Positions 1 to 14,000 of a stretch of 64,000 nt of DNA are shown here, one piece after another. The first letter of the stretch is position 1. Each line of letters opens with the position of its first letter. Below the pieces are notes generated by a model. It made no database searches. It was not told the DNA's origin and worked only from the letters and a program-made list of their open reading frames with translations. Location: positions 11,939,001 to 12,003,000 of the forward strand of contig JAVTVJ010000012.1 in NCBI GenBank assembly GCA_034509425.1, in the 5' to 3' direction. The DNA is from Eopsaltria australis. Its lineage: Eukaryota > Chordata > Aves > Passeriformes > Petroicidae. Position numbers and translations under genes: made by a program.

Positions 1-28
1 AATTAAACCTGTCTTTTCATAGTTAAAT

Positions 29-61
29 TGAGATGAGATGAGATGAGATGAGATGAGATGA
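29..61. repeat. (TGAGA)n microsatellite
   Basis: A pentanucleotide repeat of unit TGAGA runs for about six and a half perfect copies directly after AT-rich unique sequence. There is no interruption inside the tract, so it may vary in length between individuals. Confidence 0.95.
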
Positions 62-3000
62 ATCCCATTTTTGCTGAGTTTCTCAAAACCTGTATCAAAA
101 ATTTTCCTGATGGAGCTTATTCTATCTGTATTCCTAAGAGAGGGGCTTGAAAAGTGTCTAGTGATAAATGCTGCAGAACAATGACATTTTGATTTTTTTT
201 TCTCCCAGAATGTTATTGAAACATTTACATGAGTTTCTACTTTATAAAGTTTAGCAGGGTAGGGCATGGTAGGATCATTATCCATACTGAAATATCAGAG
301 ATAATATTACTACCATGGACAGAAACACTGAACATAAAATGAAAAAGTTTCCAAAGCATTGTGAAGAGAGTGTATGTCTTCACCATTTTGCCTGGCATCA
401 GTTCAGTTTCACCTATATGTTATTGGTGCTGTAGATCATTGTTCTACCTCCTCTAAGTAATAAGATATATGTTATATATATGCATTTTTGAGTACAAATG
501 CTGTATGTGTGGAGTACTATATCAATACATGTCCAAAGAGGAACAGGATATCTTTCATGGAACATCTGTGATCAAATCAAGAGCTTTTAGTATATTATAA
601 CAAACTTTTAAAGTATTGTATATATGGATATATTTATAAAGTACTTAAACATCTTCATCTGATCACAGCTGCTCCATTTGGTGTGCAGATGTACTTGAAT
701 GTTAATCTGCAAAGCCTTAAGTTTGTGAAAACTTTGACTGGTGAAATTATGAAAAACATATTTCAAGGTTTTATCTTCCCATTGCTTAAAAAATGCTATG
801 AAACGTGATGTGAGATGTGGAATGTTCCATCAAGTTGTATAAATAAGTGAAACCATTTGTCCTTCTGATCCCCTTGCATGTAAATTCTGTCAGGATAAAA
901 TGGCTGTTAAGAAAATGGAACATAATTAAACCTGACTTATTCTAAATACTCTCAGTATAACTCAAACTGAGGAAGCTTAATATTTAAGAGAAGGCAATTA
1001 AGATAGCAGTCATTTTGCTTAACATTTCTGCTCAGTATTTCTTTCTCAAGCAGTTTGAATTGTTTATATTCAGTACAGCTTCTGTATATGACAGGAAAAT
1101 CCTGGCATTCACTGGGGCACTGGTAGTTTAATATGACTGCTAGCAAAAGAGAAAGGTCTGCAATAATTCTGCTACTCCTTTGCAAAGAAATCTTAAAATC
1201 AACAAAGAACTGAGATTAATTCATTTTGCCTGAGTATGAATAACTAAGACATATAATTTTGGATTGCACTTGTTGAACTATTGTAAACAAAGGGAGAAAT
1301 ACATTCATCAATACAAAATGAAACTAAACAAAACTTTTTTTTAAATTAAATTTGAAATTTCCAGTTGCATTGACTTTTTTATTTAGATTGTAGTCTACTG
1401 AGACAAAAAACTTAATATAGTGTCTAGCATCTGCAAATGTTTACTATGGAGCCTCCTCTCTGCTACTCCAGTAAAACTGGAAATCTGCTTTGACATGCAT
1501 ATTTTTTTGTCTTTATACCACTTAGGATGAAACTGTCAAAATATTGAAAGTAATTTTTATTCTCTTCTTGATTTGACAGGTTACTTTCCTGGGCATTAAA
1601 TTTTGAAATAAAGAAGATAAACTTGAGAAAACAGCTTATGTATGCAGGTCACCTTATCCCAAATTTTGAGGGGAAAAAATAGAATTAATTTTACCTGCTC
1701 TACTGGGATTTTCAATTGTAGTAATCTGTAAGTAATTATGAAGTAATAGGTTGCAATTAGTAATATTTTAGATGCTGTGTTTAATTGTAGATCTTCTATC
1801 TCAATCCCTTCCAGTTCAGGATATTGCATGATTGTATGATTCCGTGAACTGAAATTATGCCTATTCATTATAAATCAGACAGCGGTGCAACACAATGATT
1901 CTTATCAAAGTTTTGAATTGCTTAAAACATCTGTGAATCAAATCAAGCACAGACTGTCTCCTCTGGAATATAGTCCAAATACTTAATGTTGTATCTTTTA
2001 GTTACAGTGTAAATATAGTGTAATTCTGGAGCTAAACAGAATTTCATCACAGTGAGCATTTTGTGCACTTTTTCATTTCCTGGTTTTGCCACATCTCAAT
2101 TTCCTTCAAGTTTTTATTTCATTTACATTTTGTTACCCCAAAGTCATCTCAGTTCTAACTCAATACATTAGATTCCTTTGTGGTTGCAAGCATAACATAT
2201 GAAGCAGCAGGAATAAACAGTGTAACCCATCAAATCAGACAGACTTTAGGGCTTAACTATATGTTATATGACAGACATGACAGATATCTTTACTGAATGT
2301 TGCTAAGCAAGATAAAACACTACATGAAATATGAGAGATTCATCTGTGTATTTGTGTTTTTTTGTCCTTTGGAAGGGCAAATGATGATGAAAGAAACTTT
2401 GTTCCAGCTGTGATGGCTAAATTCCTCTATGATGCTAAAATAATCCTTTAAGCTTTCCTATACTGTTTTCATGGGACTTAGTATAGCACTGGTAAGAGTG
2501 GTAAGATTAGAGATATACTCACTCTTAAGGTCTTCAACTGAGTAGAAATAAACGGAAAACACAAGTAAGAAATGCAAAACTAAACTTTGCTTTGACAAGG
2601 CTTCTGATTAATGCCCTGTCAAACTAGCAAAGAACCCCATTTGCTTCAGCATGGTGCATTTGACAAAACACACTCACAGAGGGTATGAATAGGGCATTTC
2701 TGCAAACACTAACAAGGCAGCGAGACAACAGCATCAAAACTACACACATTTGAAAGTGAGGGCAGTGATACAGAGCTCAAGAATTTTAATTAGAGGTCAG
2801 AAATATATATTGATAAAAGCATGGTCTAAACAAGGATTGTGGATCCTTAGGGTTGCTTCTAGGTAACTGTCCTTGATTTTATTTAGAAACTCCAGCCTTA
2901 TAATGCATGCTAGAGTTCATAGGATAGATACAGTTTCTTTTCCCTGCTAAGTGATTTATGATTCCTACATCACATGCAAGAATCATGAAGATTCACTATA

Positions 3001-5376
3001 GCTCTCTGTTTAAACTTCCTTCTAGTCCAGACAGAGAAACTGGTTTGGAATAATTTCTCATCTGCAGTAGATCTGTCCCTCACAATGAAAGGGGGATGGA
3101 TAATTCACAAAGAATGATTGATTGGCTGAAATCAGATCATCTTTCATATTCATGAAAGCTGACATGAATTTTAAAAATCTCTTTAGATGTGATTTTTTTC
3201 CCTAAGAATATTTTTGAATTTTAGAGTTAGCACTTCTTGATAATATTTTTCAATCTATTACAGTATATTAATAATTTGAGAGATTTGATCAATTGACTAA
3301 TACTTATAAGGGTTTGAGGATTTTTGCCTGATATCAGACAATTTTGTTTTGATTTTGACAATTTTGTTTTTGTTTTAATTTTGTTTTGAAGGGACAATTT
3401 CTTAGTCACAAAAATATTTAAAATATGTAAAATTAGTTCTGTTTACATATACTAACAATAATATATTTTTATGAATATTTATTAACAGAAATTTACTAGT
3501 TCTTCAAGCACATGACAAAATATTTTCAGATTTTCCATTATTGTAATTATTTTTGCTTGTTATTGGATAACTTTAAAAAAAATATTTGACTTTTCAGAAT
3601 ATTGGAACATCCTTTTTGTCTCACATTTTCGTTCTCTGATTTATGCTTTCTGTCTTCCTCTACTTGACTGCACATCCAATTATTTTTCTTGTAGCAACCA
3701 ATCATCTCAGAATTTTTAGTATTTTTAAATACATATTGGAAGAAGACATTTAGGATACTGAAATTGCAATATATTGAAAATGTAGTTTAGCCTTTTTTTC
3801 TGAACTGTTGTTACTGAAATTATTTAGAAGACTGATTGTTTCCTTGAGAATCCTGTGTCTTGCTTGTCTCACCCTTTTCTGCATTTTTGGCTTGTATCCT
3901 CCTAAATCTCTTGCCCTGAAGTGTAGCAGCCAGATAAGAACTTAAAGAAACCTTCTGGAGGACGATTAATGGGATGAAGCATCACAAACCAGCCTCTCAT
4001 GTTACGACCTCTTTGTTACCAGGACCTATGTCTGGAGTTAAAAGAAAAAAAGAAAAATAACATTCAGATGATAAAAAATTATAATCACCATAAAGAAGGG
4101 TGGCAGAGAGGTAGAAAGATAGTTTTACATTAGCATCAACAAATACTATGATTAGGATCTTTTTGTCAAAAATATTCAGCAGAATGCTATTTTAAAACAG
4201 AAAATTAGAAAAAGCCAACAAAACAACCCATTTACTAGGCATGGTATCATATAGTATCATGCTTTGGAAGTATGTGTCTGACAGAATCTATCTGCCCCAA
4301 AGAAAGAGAAAAGATTTGTTTCAAAGATAAATTTCTATCAAAGCTGGAAATTTGTCAACCAGAAATTACATCTGCTTAAAAGACTATTTATTCACAACAC
4401 AAGTGCAGACACTGAACTGCTGTGACCGTGGGACAATCCAATGTGAGCCTTGTGCCAGAGGACACATTTCCAGGAGCCACTGTCACCAGTGAGGCTTCAC
4501 ACAGAAACTCATTCATAATGTGTGTGCTATACTGAAGTACTAAATTAAAACAGTTACTCTTTTTGTTTAGTAGACATTTACAAGGCCTATGTCGGTAACT
4601 AAAAAGCTGGAAAATTTGTCTTATTAGGCAAAACTGAAGGGCAGAAAATTAAAGTTTACGTGGAAAGATCTTTGCACTTTAAAAATACATCAATTTGATG
4701 TGTGCTAGGAAAAAATTCTATCTGAAAAATAATGCTGGTATAGGAATAAATGGATATAAAGTGGTGATGGGTAGAAACATTCAAACTAAAATAATAATTA
4801 AAACTAGGGGAAAAGCATCTGGAATGAAAAAAACCCCAACTTCTTTGTTGATGTGATGAGAGGAAAACCTGTCTCTAAAGTGGAGCCGGAATGATGTCTG
4901 AAGTCAGTTAAATTGTGTACATATCATCAACATTGGGGAGACTGGACTTAATGTTCCTCTTATAATCTTGTGTCCCTGGGTTTAAAGGCATTTCATGCAC
5001 TCAAACATATTGCTCTTGTAACCCACAAACAAGCCTGAATGCTTACAAATGGAGAAATAAATCTGACATCCTTAAAGGTAAAATTGGGGGACTCTCCATT
5101 CAAGATATGTCAGTGCTGTCATTAAAGGCATTGATGTAGTGCAGCTTCTCTGTCTCTGAAAGTGATGAGTGGTGTGAAATGTCTGCTCAAGACCTACATG
5201 ACATTAGTGAAATGAAATCTTTGGAATATAAATCCCTTGGCATTGGCAGAACATAGAATACCATTCCTCATTGTATTAATTTCTGACTCAGGAAAGGCAC
5301 TCTACAGCTTTGCTGATTATTCTGAAGTTTTAAACTTTCAGTTTTCTGGTTTCTCCAGATAAAAATTATAGTATGG
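62..5376. other. AT-rich non-coding sequence, nothing recognised
   Basis: No exon, RNA gene or known transposable element was recognised here. The open frames on either strand are under 100 codons and resemble no known protein. One small direct repeat is visible: a 14-bp word (GACAATTTTGTTTT) occurs at 3337-3350 and again at 3357-3370 in a T-rich stretch. The sequence is compatible with intergenic DNA or with the inside of a long intron. Confidence 0.55.
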
Positions 5377-5755
5377 ATCCATGTCTTGGTTTAAAGACAA
5401 TTTAAGAGACAGATGCTCCAATATTATTTACCTCCCCTTTAGTTTTAACCAATACTTTCCACCAATACTGAGAGACAAATATGAGTAGATATAAAATCCC
5501 ATACTTCCTTGAAAAAACAAAATAGCCACAGACAAGAAAAAAAATAGGAATAATCACTAGTACGAAGTTGCTGAGAGCTCATGGGCTCCCTGTAAATGAA
5601 GAGAAACTAAAAATGCCAAAAAAATCTGGCATCCTCCACAGACAATTGTGTATGTGGGAAGACAAACATGGTGACAGCCCTCCTCCCTCTTCTGACTATG
5701 CATACAGAGAGATAACAGAGAGGGAGAGAAAAAAAACAACACAGAAACCAATCCA
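5377..5755. mobile_element. Candidate solo LTR with 5-bp target-site duplication (ATCCA)
   Basis: The segment 5382-5750 begins TGTCTTGGTTTAAAG, which resembles the terminal sequence of bird ERVL-type LTRs as I recall them, and it ends in CA (AGAAACCA). It is flanked by identical 5-bp words, ATCCA at 5377-5381 and at 5751-5755, the duplication size expected for ERVL integration. A TATAAAA box lies at 5490-5496 on the plus strand, but no clear polyadenylation signal follows, so orientation is left open. Given the start, a chance 5-bp match preceded by CA within a few hundred bases is only a few percent likely, so the boundaries are plausible but not proven. A 100-codon open frame (5568-5870) crosses the proposed right boundary and is probably spurious. 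The alternative is that the ERV-derived sequence extends further right. Confidence 0.45.
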
Positions 5756-5955
5756 ACACAATTACAAAATCTCCCCCCCACAACAACCAAAAATGAGCAA
5801 GGACATTACAAGGAGAAAAGCCCGGAGTCCAAAAATATATCTATTAAAATACAATAGTATTTGGGGTTAACCAGGAAAGGCCAATACAGATGAGGAAATC
5901 AAGAAGAAAATCCAATACTTCCTATGAAGGATGAATTCTCTGGCTTATCAAATGA

Positions 5956-6219
5956 AGCTATAGCATAGATCACAAGGGTTTATGGTGTAGAGGGCAAATA
6001 CCAGGGCCAGTGGGACACAACAGGATGTGTAGTGCAAGATCAGATGAGGAGGCCTGGCAATACTCAGGGAGTTCAGTACTTTGGGGTAGTCAGGGAGAAG
6101 TGAAAATGTCATATTTCTGAATGTCAGAAGCAGTCAAAAAGGTGCAATTAGTTTCTTCTTGTTTCAACCTAGTGCACCTTAGCACTCACCTCAGGCCTTT
6201 TTCACATTTTCTGGACTAG
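5956..6219 (+). pseudogene. Weakly coding-like remnant of unknown origin, possibly retroviral
   Basis: One plus-strand frame stays open from 5956 to 6117, has a stop at 6118-6120, then continues open to a stop near 6218. That is one internal stop in about 87 codons, against one every 16 or so expected in DNA of this composition. The translated content is rich in Gly, Ser, Trp and acidic residues (for example SDEEAWQYSGSS) rather than the Lys/Asn/Ile/Phe bias of random AT-rich frames. A second frame just upstream (about 5790-5925) is also coding-like, which suggests a frameshift, but no start codon or domain can be assigned. The position right of a candidate LTR makes a decayed retroviral internal fragment possible. 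I do not recognise the protein, and a chance open frame remains a real alternative. Confidence 0.25.
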
Positions 6220-6220
6220 T

Positions 6221-7874
6221 TCCACTTAGATCAGGTACTTCATTATTATTAGTTGTACTAGTTACTAGGCTACTTATTTTCTTCTCCCTTTTGACTTTAA
6301 ATATGATTCATAGTCAGATAAGCCCTGATAGGTATTACTTCCTTTAACCATTTGGCCACAGCCTGGACAATACTTGAAGTTAAGCCTGAATTTTAACTTC
6401 TTGAAGAAATAATTAAATCAGTGTTAGCAGCAGCCCATGTGGAAAGTGTCTGCCTAGTAATTCATTACCACCAGCCTGTCTCTAATTTGCCGGTGTGCAT
6501 GGCACCCCTACAGTAGTGTGAGAGAGGCAACAGATCATTTATATAAATTAAAATCAATAGGGGGCTGAGTGTGGAGCCCAGTGGAATATCCTCTGGGCAA
6601 GTGGAAATTTTAAAGACTAAGGACTTAATCTTAGCTGCTTGACTTCTTTCATCAAGGTAAGACTTAAAAAGATTAATTATAATTTATGAAATATTAATAC
6701 CTGGAAAGCTTTTGAGCATTGATACTTTATTTCTGCAGAGTCAAAATGAAGGCTTTTTCAGGTTTCAAGGTCCAGTGTCAACATGGCAAAATTTACAGTT
6801 TTAAAAAGCTTATTATTTTCAATGTCACTTAAGGGGATTTTTTTTTCTCTCCCTGAGCAATAGTGTTTTTTTTTAAATAATTAATTTATTTCCAAGAAGT
6901 ATAATTTCTGTTGTCTTTGAAATGTTTTTCTTGACCCAAAATCAGAAGGGAAGATGATTTTTTCATTTTGTACTTCCATTACAATGTAATTGTCACTTCT
7001 TTATCTGTGAAGTTTCTACCCTTGACTTCAGTAGGCTCACTGGTACTGCGGCTGTAACTTACAGTGGGTGAGAACCTGGACCAAAGCCTTCATGCATATA
7101 TTTATAGTGAGAGAATTATTAGATAGATGGATATGGATATTTCTGACATTCAGAACATACAGATATCCAAAGGTCTAGAAAGTCCTTATTACTGTAATGG
7201 CTGTAGCACTGCATTTCACAGAACTGTTAATGAGATCTGGATGCATTGAGTGACTTATTAAAATTCAGCAAGAAAATGTTGGAGTCCCAAAACCCCTTGC
7301 TGTCACCATTAGACAGAAAACACTGCTTCTCTGAATGGGTTAAAATTGCCAGGCAATAAAAAATAACCCTTTTCTTAACTACAGAACAGAAAACAACTCA
7401 TGTTAAAATCTACATTTGTTAGTTTCAAGATCTATACATGAGCCTCCCACAGAATTATATTATTATTTAATTTGTTTTTTCCTGCCCTGACATCTTGCAC
7501 TCTAGTCCTGTTTACAGTTCTGCTTATTCTCATTCAAACCAGATTGCAAACGCTTTGGTGCAATATCTTTATTGGTATTGTGAAGTGCACTGCTTATCTA
7601 CTGCATGCTATGGTAATACATAATGAGACAATCTGGGGCTTGTAAGTCTAAACTAAATGTAGTTCTGGGAACCTTGGTATTATCTATTGAATATTTTCCA
7701 TGTCTTGCTTTCCAGCACTTATCTGGAAGATAATTACATGCACATGACCAATAGGCAGCTCCTAACTGACACTGCTGTCTCACATAAAGTGTTTTGCTTT
7801 GAATTGAGCACAACTTCTGCTTTCTGCACTTTGTTTCTAAGGATACAGTCATGAAGAGGGAACATTTTCCTCAG
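6221..7874. other. Non-coding AT-rich sequence, nothing recognised
   Basis: No exon, RNA gene or confidently identifiable repeat was found. The part at 6540-6800 has an uneven composition that could be an old repeat, but no family could be named. Confidence 0.5.
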
Positions 7875-8023
7875 GAGCTCATCTGTTCCTGCTGCTTCTC
7901 CCTCACCTGAAGTCATAATCCTTGGTTTGTGGCTATAATCAGCTCTGTGGAAACTAATTGTGATGTCACAGGCAGAAGATTATGACTTCAGGGGCAGAAC
8001 AAACAGCAGGAGCAGGTGACCTC
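7875..8023. repeat. 149-bp imperfect inverted repeat (46-bp arms, 57-bp spacer)
   Basis: The left arm 7875-7920 and right arm 7978-8023 are reverse complements at 37 of 46 positions without any gap. The inner 15 bp of each arm (7906-7920 and 7978-7992) match perfectly, and a second perfect block of 8 bp (CAGCAGGA on the right arm) lies further out. A transcript would form a long hairpin. It may be a foldback element, the remains of a miniature transposon, or a local inverted duplication. No target-site duplication is obvious, and no known microRNA is recognised. Confidence 0.8.
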
Positions 8024-11000
8024 TAAAACACAAGATGTCTCTTTTCATGCAAAGATTGTTCAAATGAAAAATGGGACAGAAATGTGCCTATCTTGGAGAA
8101 CAAAATGTTTCATCAGGTTTATAAAAGGCATTAATTGGATTGCAAGAGTTAATTTGAAGTTAAGTTCTCTGTGATTATATCAAGAAGAGATAATGTATTC
8201 AGTAGCAGCTGAATTACTAAGTTTGGCTTCTAATTTCTCATTTGATTAAATGACAAACACAACTACTGATGCAATCAGCAACTTATCTATCTTTTCACAT
8301 AAAACTGGAACCATGTAAAAACTCATTTCCTCTCTAGCTGACTTTTGCTGTGAACTCAGTTGTAAAATGGGTCAAATTTTTAAAGGTTTCTGCTTTTTTT
8401 TTTTCTCTTTCATTTCATCTAGTGAACTGATCAGAGGGACTTTTTTTGATAGGTTTCTAAGGGAATGTTTGTGTGATTTAACAGCTTGTTTTATGACAGC
8501 ATTAAAGAATCAGAGTTGATTTGTGTGGGTTTTTAAATTTTTTTTTCACTTTGTGTAATAGTCAGAAGTTTGGTAGGGGAATATTACTTGTGCTTGCCAG
8601 AGTTCTTTCTTCAGTTCTATTCTGAGAAAATATAACTGAGCATTTTAAACAGCATCTAAAACAGAATCTTTCATAGACAAGATACTTCAGATCAATTCCC
8701 ACTTAAAATCCCTACTTATTACATTGAGATTTGGACTACAAATGTGGTTTTATGACCATATGGATTCATCTTCAGATGATGGATCTGTACTCCATGTGAA
8801 AGCATGGAGGCTTTGGTGGTGTGGATACCAGTCTATCAGAAGGCTGAATGAAAACATACATTTATTTTAGATTGGATTCCTACTCTTTTTTGTGTGTGCC
8901 ACATTCCATTCTAGAGAAATGTATTCTGGTCCAGGTAAATGACACTTGGAGAATAATTTTTTAATTCTATTTTTTTTTACTTTAGGATAAGATTTTGTTC
9001 CTAAAGGAGGATTTTCTTCTTACTAAAATAGTAACTTAACCTGATGTATTTATGAACAGCTTCACACCTACATCAGAGATGTGAATTTGGATGACTAGAT
9101 GCTATAAAATATAAAGGGGCTTTTATGCAATCCTGAATGCTTATTGAACTGTGATCTTCTCTTGGATTTTATGCTCAGGGATAATAGATAGTAAAAAATT
9201 ACAGGTAGATGTATAGGTCTGCTCTGGGTGCTCAGATAAACCATTTTGTGTCAGTTTTGTAATCTGTAAATTGGAGACTATAAGAACTTTTTTTTTTTGT
9301 TTTTTGAGATTGGTGGCTACAAAAGTTCCAACACATAGCACTAGGGAGCATATTAGTATTGGAAAGTGCTCTCTTGTAACTAATTTTCCAATGCCATTAA
9401 TCAGTTAAATGTTTAGACATGTAATTTGTAATTTGATCACTGGCAAAGTAAGTGTATGTCTGATGAGTAAATACTGTATTCATATTTCTGGGAAAAAAAC
9501 CCCCAACAAACACAAGCAAAAAAAACCTCAACTCCAAGATTCCAAACTAACAAAACAAACCCCTTCAAAATTTGTCTCCCCCATAAGCATCTGTACATGG
9601 TGAATTTACTACATTGGTGTCAGTAAAGAATTATGAAGAACTTTCATTTTTTAAAGGAACATGGAAGAAAATGAGGTTTTTATAAATTGTAGGATTAAAT
9701 TGTGCAAAAATATCATCCTTTCGTGACATATTTTTCCCAGATAGTGCGAAAATACAGGAGACCATGAGAAAGCAGTAGGTAATTAAAATAAACCTTATTT
9801 TGTCATTCACAGCTGCTGTAAGTGGCAGCTGGTATTAGAGTATTCTTGAATAGACAATTTAATAAAAGCCCATGTTCCTCAATGACATTCAACTACAGCC
9901 ATTTTACAGATTCAATATGTAAATCTATTTCTTTTGATAAATGTTTTAATTTTTCCCTCTAGAATGTCCAGTCTATTTTGCACGTTGGTGGAGAGTAAAA
10001 CCCTCCCACCCTTTCTCCTGACCTTTTGCGAGTTCAAAAATCACTGATAACAAGAATTTGTTTCCAATTTAATCTCACCAGTTATGTAGAGCACTGTAAA
10101 CATAATGCTCATTGACATAATAGCACAGATGAGCTGAATAAGGAAGCATCTAACAACATGACTTGGAATAAAGCTCCATCTCTTTATGTCCTATTTTTAT
10201 ATGCGAAGAAAAGCAACATTGTTAGGATTTTAAAGTTTTTATCTTTATGTACACAGTAAATGCTTTTATGGAAAATCTTATTAAACAAATTCCAGGCTTC
10301 AAGGAAGAAATAAAACCATAATTTAGCTCCCTATTCTACCAGCTCTTGTACAGCTTCATCTGAGTGGTGCCTTTACCTTATAGTAAAAACCCCATAGTTT
10401 CATATATTACTAAAAATGGTACCTTTAAAATGTTTAGACGTTTTTACTATGAGACCAGGAAAAATTTAGACCCAAAGGAAACAGACATGAAATTTATTTT
10501 TGTTCAGCTCTAGATCTTATTGGGTGTACCATAACTATTTGAGATGCTAAAAAAAAATTTCATCCATGAACACAACAGATGTGTCCCACCTTCCATGCCA
10601 TTTAAAGAGTTATTTACTAATTTTGGAAAAAATATTAGAATATTCAATACAAATACTGTTTATGGACTCCTTTATGTCACGAAGAAAACTGTCCCAGAGA
10701 GAAAGACACAACTCAGCTTCAGAATAACCAATTAAAAAAAATTTAAAAGCTTCCTACTTTATTCTTGCTCTTGTAATGTATGTTTCACCTTTGTTACTAG
10801 CTCATTGCAAGGTATAATGAGTTATTAAAACCAGGTTTTACTTGTTGAGTAAATTAAGTTGTGATGCATTATCTTCTGTTGCTTTTGCGTTTAACAAATT
10901 CTCATATTCAGTAAATTCAGTAGGTTTCACAGCTATTAAGTATGATGTGGTAAGTGTTTTCTATGTCCAGGATTATTTTAGGTGCATTCCTCTGTAACAT

Positions 11001-14000
11001 ACTCTAAATACAGCCTTTTTATGGGATCATCTTCTAGTTTAGCTTTTTAAAATATAATTGGGGATTCCTCCATAGACTTTTTCTGCTAATGAATGAGCCA
11101 TAAAATACTTTCTTGTTCTTTTTGGTGCTGTTCAATCAAATATAGGTTTTCTCCTTTGTTTGAATTTGATATTTAGAGCAAAAATACATAATCAAATTAA
11201 GGCAACAGAAGCAAAACTTCAGTGAGGATTAAGGGTATTTTGAGATTACAGAGCAGCTGCTCACACCCATCCTAGAACTGGGACATCTGGAAATTCCCAG
11301 TAGCCTAATAATCTGATTCTTGGAAAAATGATGGAAATTGCCTTCCTGTTATCATGTACTGGAGAGACATTCTTCTAATTAACATAAGGTGCTCGATCTT
11401 CAATTTAGATCTGATTTAGACTTACAAATTAACATATGATCCCTTCCAGTCTGTTGTAGCCTGTACAAAATTAGGTTCAGAGAATTAGAAGTAAAAGAAT
11501 TGGAAACAATGTGTAAATTTTATTATATAAAATACATTTTAATAACTTCTCAAATTATCTTTTCTTTTTTTATTATTTAGCTGCACAAAGTAAAAAATCT
11601 GATCACTTTTAACCATTGTGTTGCTACAGATACACTTGATAAATTCCTCTAGGGTAGAGAAAACCAATCAAAACATTCCTCCATGTAAAATATATAAAAT
11701 ATACAGGCATAACATTCAATGTGGCAGAGTAGAAGGCATCTCCTCTCCCTCTGGTTAAGACTCATCCTTTTTGAATGGAGAATCTCAAAAGTTTTCTATA
11801 CTTAGTATTTCCATTCAGAATTTGGGGTTTCTTATTTTTCATGTATTCAACCAGCAGAATAGCCAACTTTATTCACTGATGTGGTTTGCTACTTTATACC
11901 TTCTAAATAGCATTGTATGGAAAGACTCTATTGGTCATACCTAATGTCTAAACATAATTATGGCCTTTGAGTTTAGAAGCTCTTTATTTTGTTTGGAAAT
12001 CCCCAGTCCATTTTGTTCTTTGAATTGCAATTGCTATTAGAATATGAGGAATATTACTCATACAGTCAGAGGCGGTAAAATTGGAAATTGTCTTTGGTTA
12101 GTTTTGGTTTAAGTAAACAAGTCAAGAAATTTGCTCAAGAGATTCACCTTTGTATGCTTTAAATGTTTTAATGTCCAAACAAGTTGTTAATATTCACCTA
12201 TCTCAGAGGTTTGAAAGCAAAAATGAGGTTTCAGTTTGAAATCCATTACTTAGTATCAAAAAGATATTAACATTAACTCTTTCTATTTGCTAACAATATC
12301 CTAGTAGGATATTATTACTGAAATATGATATCAATAACATCACATATAAATATGTAAATGTTAGTATTGATGATAAATCTAAGTCATAATCTAAGAACTT
12401 CCTTTCCCAACTTTGAAGTGTTTTACTTATATTAGTTTCCTTCTCTAAAGACATTTTGTTACCTGAATGACAGAGTCTTCCTGCTCACAGTTTCTGTGTA
12501 AACCCAAAACTTACATGCATTAGTGTACCTTAAGAAAGACAAGGGGATCATTCTAATTCATTAACGTTTGAACTTAATTTTCAGTATGTTATATTCAGAA
12601 TTAAATTAAATTTTCAGTTAAGCAGTTTCTGACTTATGCATTAGATATTATTATCAACAAGTTTGTGTTGGATGTGTTTTAAGCTAATAAAATGATTAGA
12701 AAGGTCCTTAGGAAAAAATTAATTTTACAAAGTTTTGGAACATGGAGCACTAGCCCAACAATTTGTCATCTGTTACCTTTCAAATTCCTTGCCTAAATAC
12801 CTTAATGTATGGAATTTATTTTATTTTAAGATACTTTGATTGGTGAACAAGAGCACAGTCAATGGCTCTAGTGTACACATTCATTTTTCTTCTTTGACAT
12901 ATGAAATACAAAGTAGGTCACTGTAATTAATCAAACTTTTAGGATACTGGGTGTGGTTTTGTTTTCTTTGTTTTAAATGTTTTAGTTCTCTCCTTTCTAA
13001 GTAACTTCTGATGTTCACTGTTCAGGCAGCATGAAGTGCAATTTACATTCTTTGAGTTACAAAACTGGTTAGAAAATCATATTAGTGATCTTCTCTTGAA
13101 GGATAAGTGCAGACAGAGACTGAAAGTCTGAAATCTCTATAAAGTACAGTCTAAAATGTTTGGGCTTGCCTTGAGTAACTACGGAGACTGGTGATACAAA
13201 TTGAATTGCAGCCACATTTAGTAATGAATTTACATGGACTCAGTTCTACTGATTCAATGACGGGTATTTATCCACCTCATAAAACTGTTCATTTGATAAA
13301 GTTATTGAAATTTTAAAATATCTACTGTGATCTGTAGAGATTATATTATAATAACCTGATAGAGTGACAACAGAAAAAAGGAAACATACACATACACTCT
13401 AATTAATATGAACTTAAAATCAGTTTTAATGACAGTTATTTCTGTATCCACCAGAGAAAAGCCCAATGGAAGTAAAACTGTGCACCACCTTGAAAAACAA
13501 AAGAAAGAGCTTTTTGGGAAGAGTAGGATCAGATTGCCCAGTGTGACTTTATTTTCTAGTAAACAGCCTTAACTCTGTGGAAACTCAGCCATCTGTTTTT
13601 CATACGTGTCTGGTTTCTCACATGCAGTTCAGCTTTTTTTGTGACAGTACTGCTAGCAAAAAAGGATACATAAATCATGTCCTTGATTTATTGGTACTAC
13701 AAAGCCCACACAATGTCTTACACCTTCCATATTCCTTTCCTGATAAAAGGTATGATCCATTCATATTAAAGACAAGACCATAGGGAGAAATACTTTGGAT
13801 ATGTAGTTTGCCTTGACATGGATTGCAGCACAGCTGCAGTCCTAAAGGCTGTACTTTACCTGCTAGCTACTGCATCTTATTTAAATTCCCAGTAATCTGA
13901 GAAAAATCTGCTAGTACTTTGCAATAAATTCAATTGTTAGTACACCATTAAACCTTGCATTATTTTCTTAATGCATGGCAATTACAGGAAGTTCTGTTCT

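Noticed and set aside
5568..5870. 100-codon plus-strand open frame, Lys/Arg/Pro-rich
   Set aside because: It crosses the proposed right end of a candidate LTR and has no recognisable domain. It is not called as a gene, though the region downstream is flagged as coding-like.
12295..12313. 19-bp odd-centred palindrome with 9-bp arms
   Set aside because: Palindromes of this size are expected by chance at about this frequency in 64 kb.
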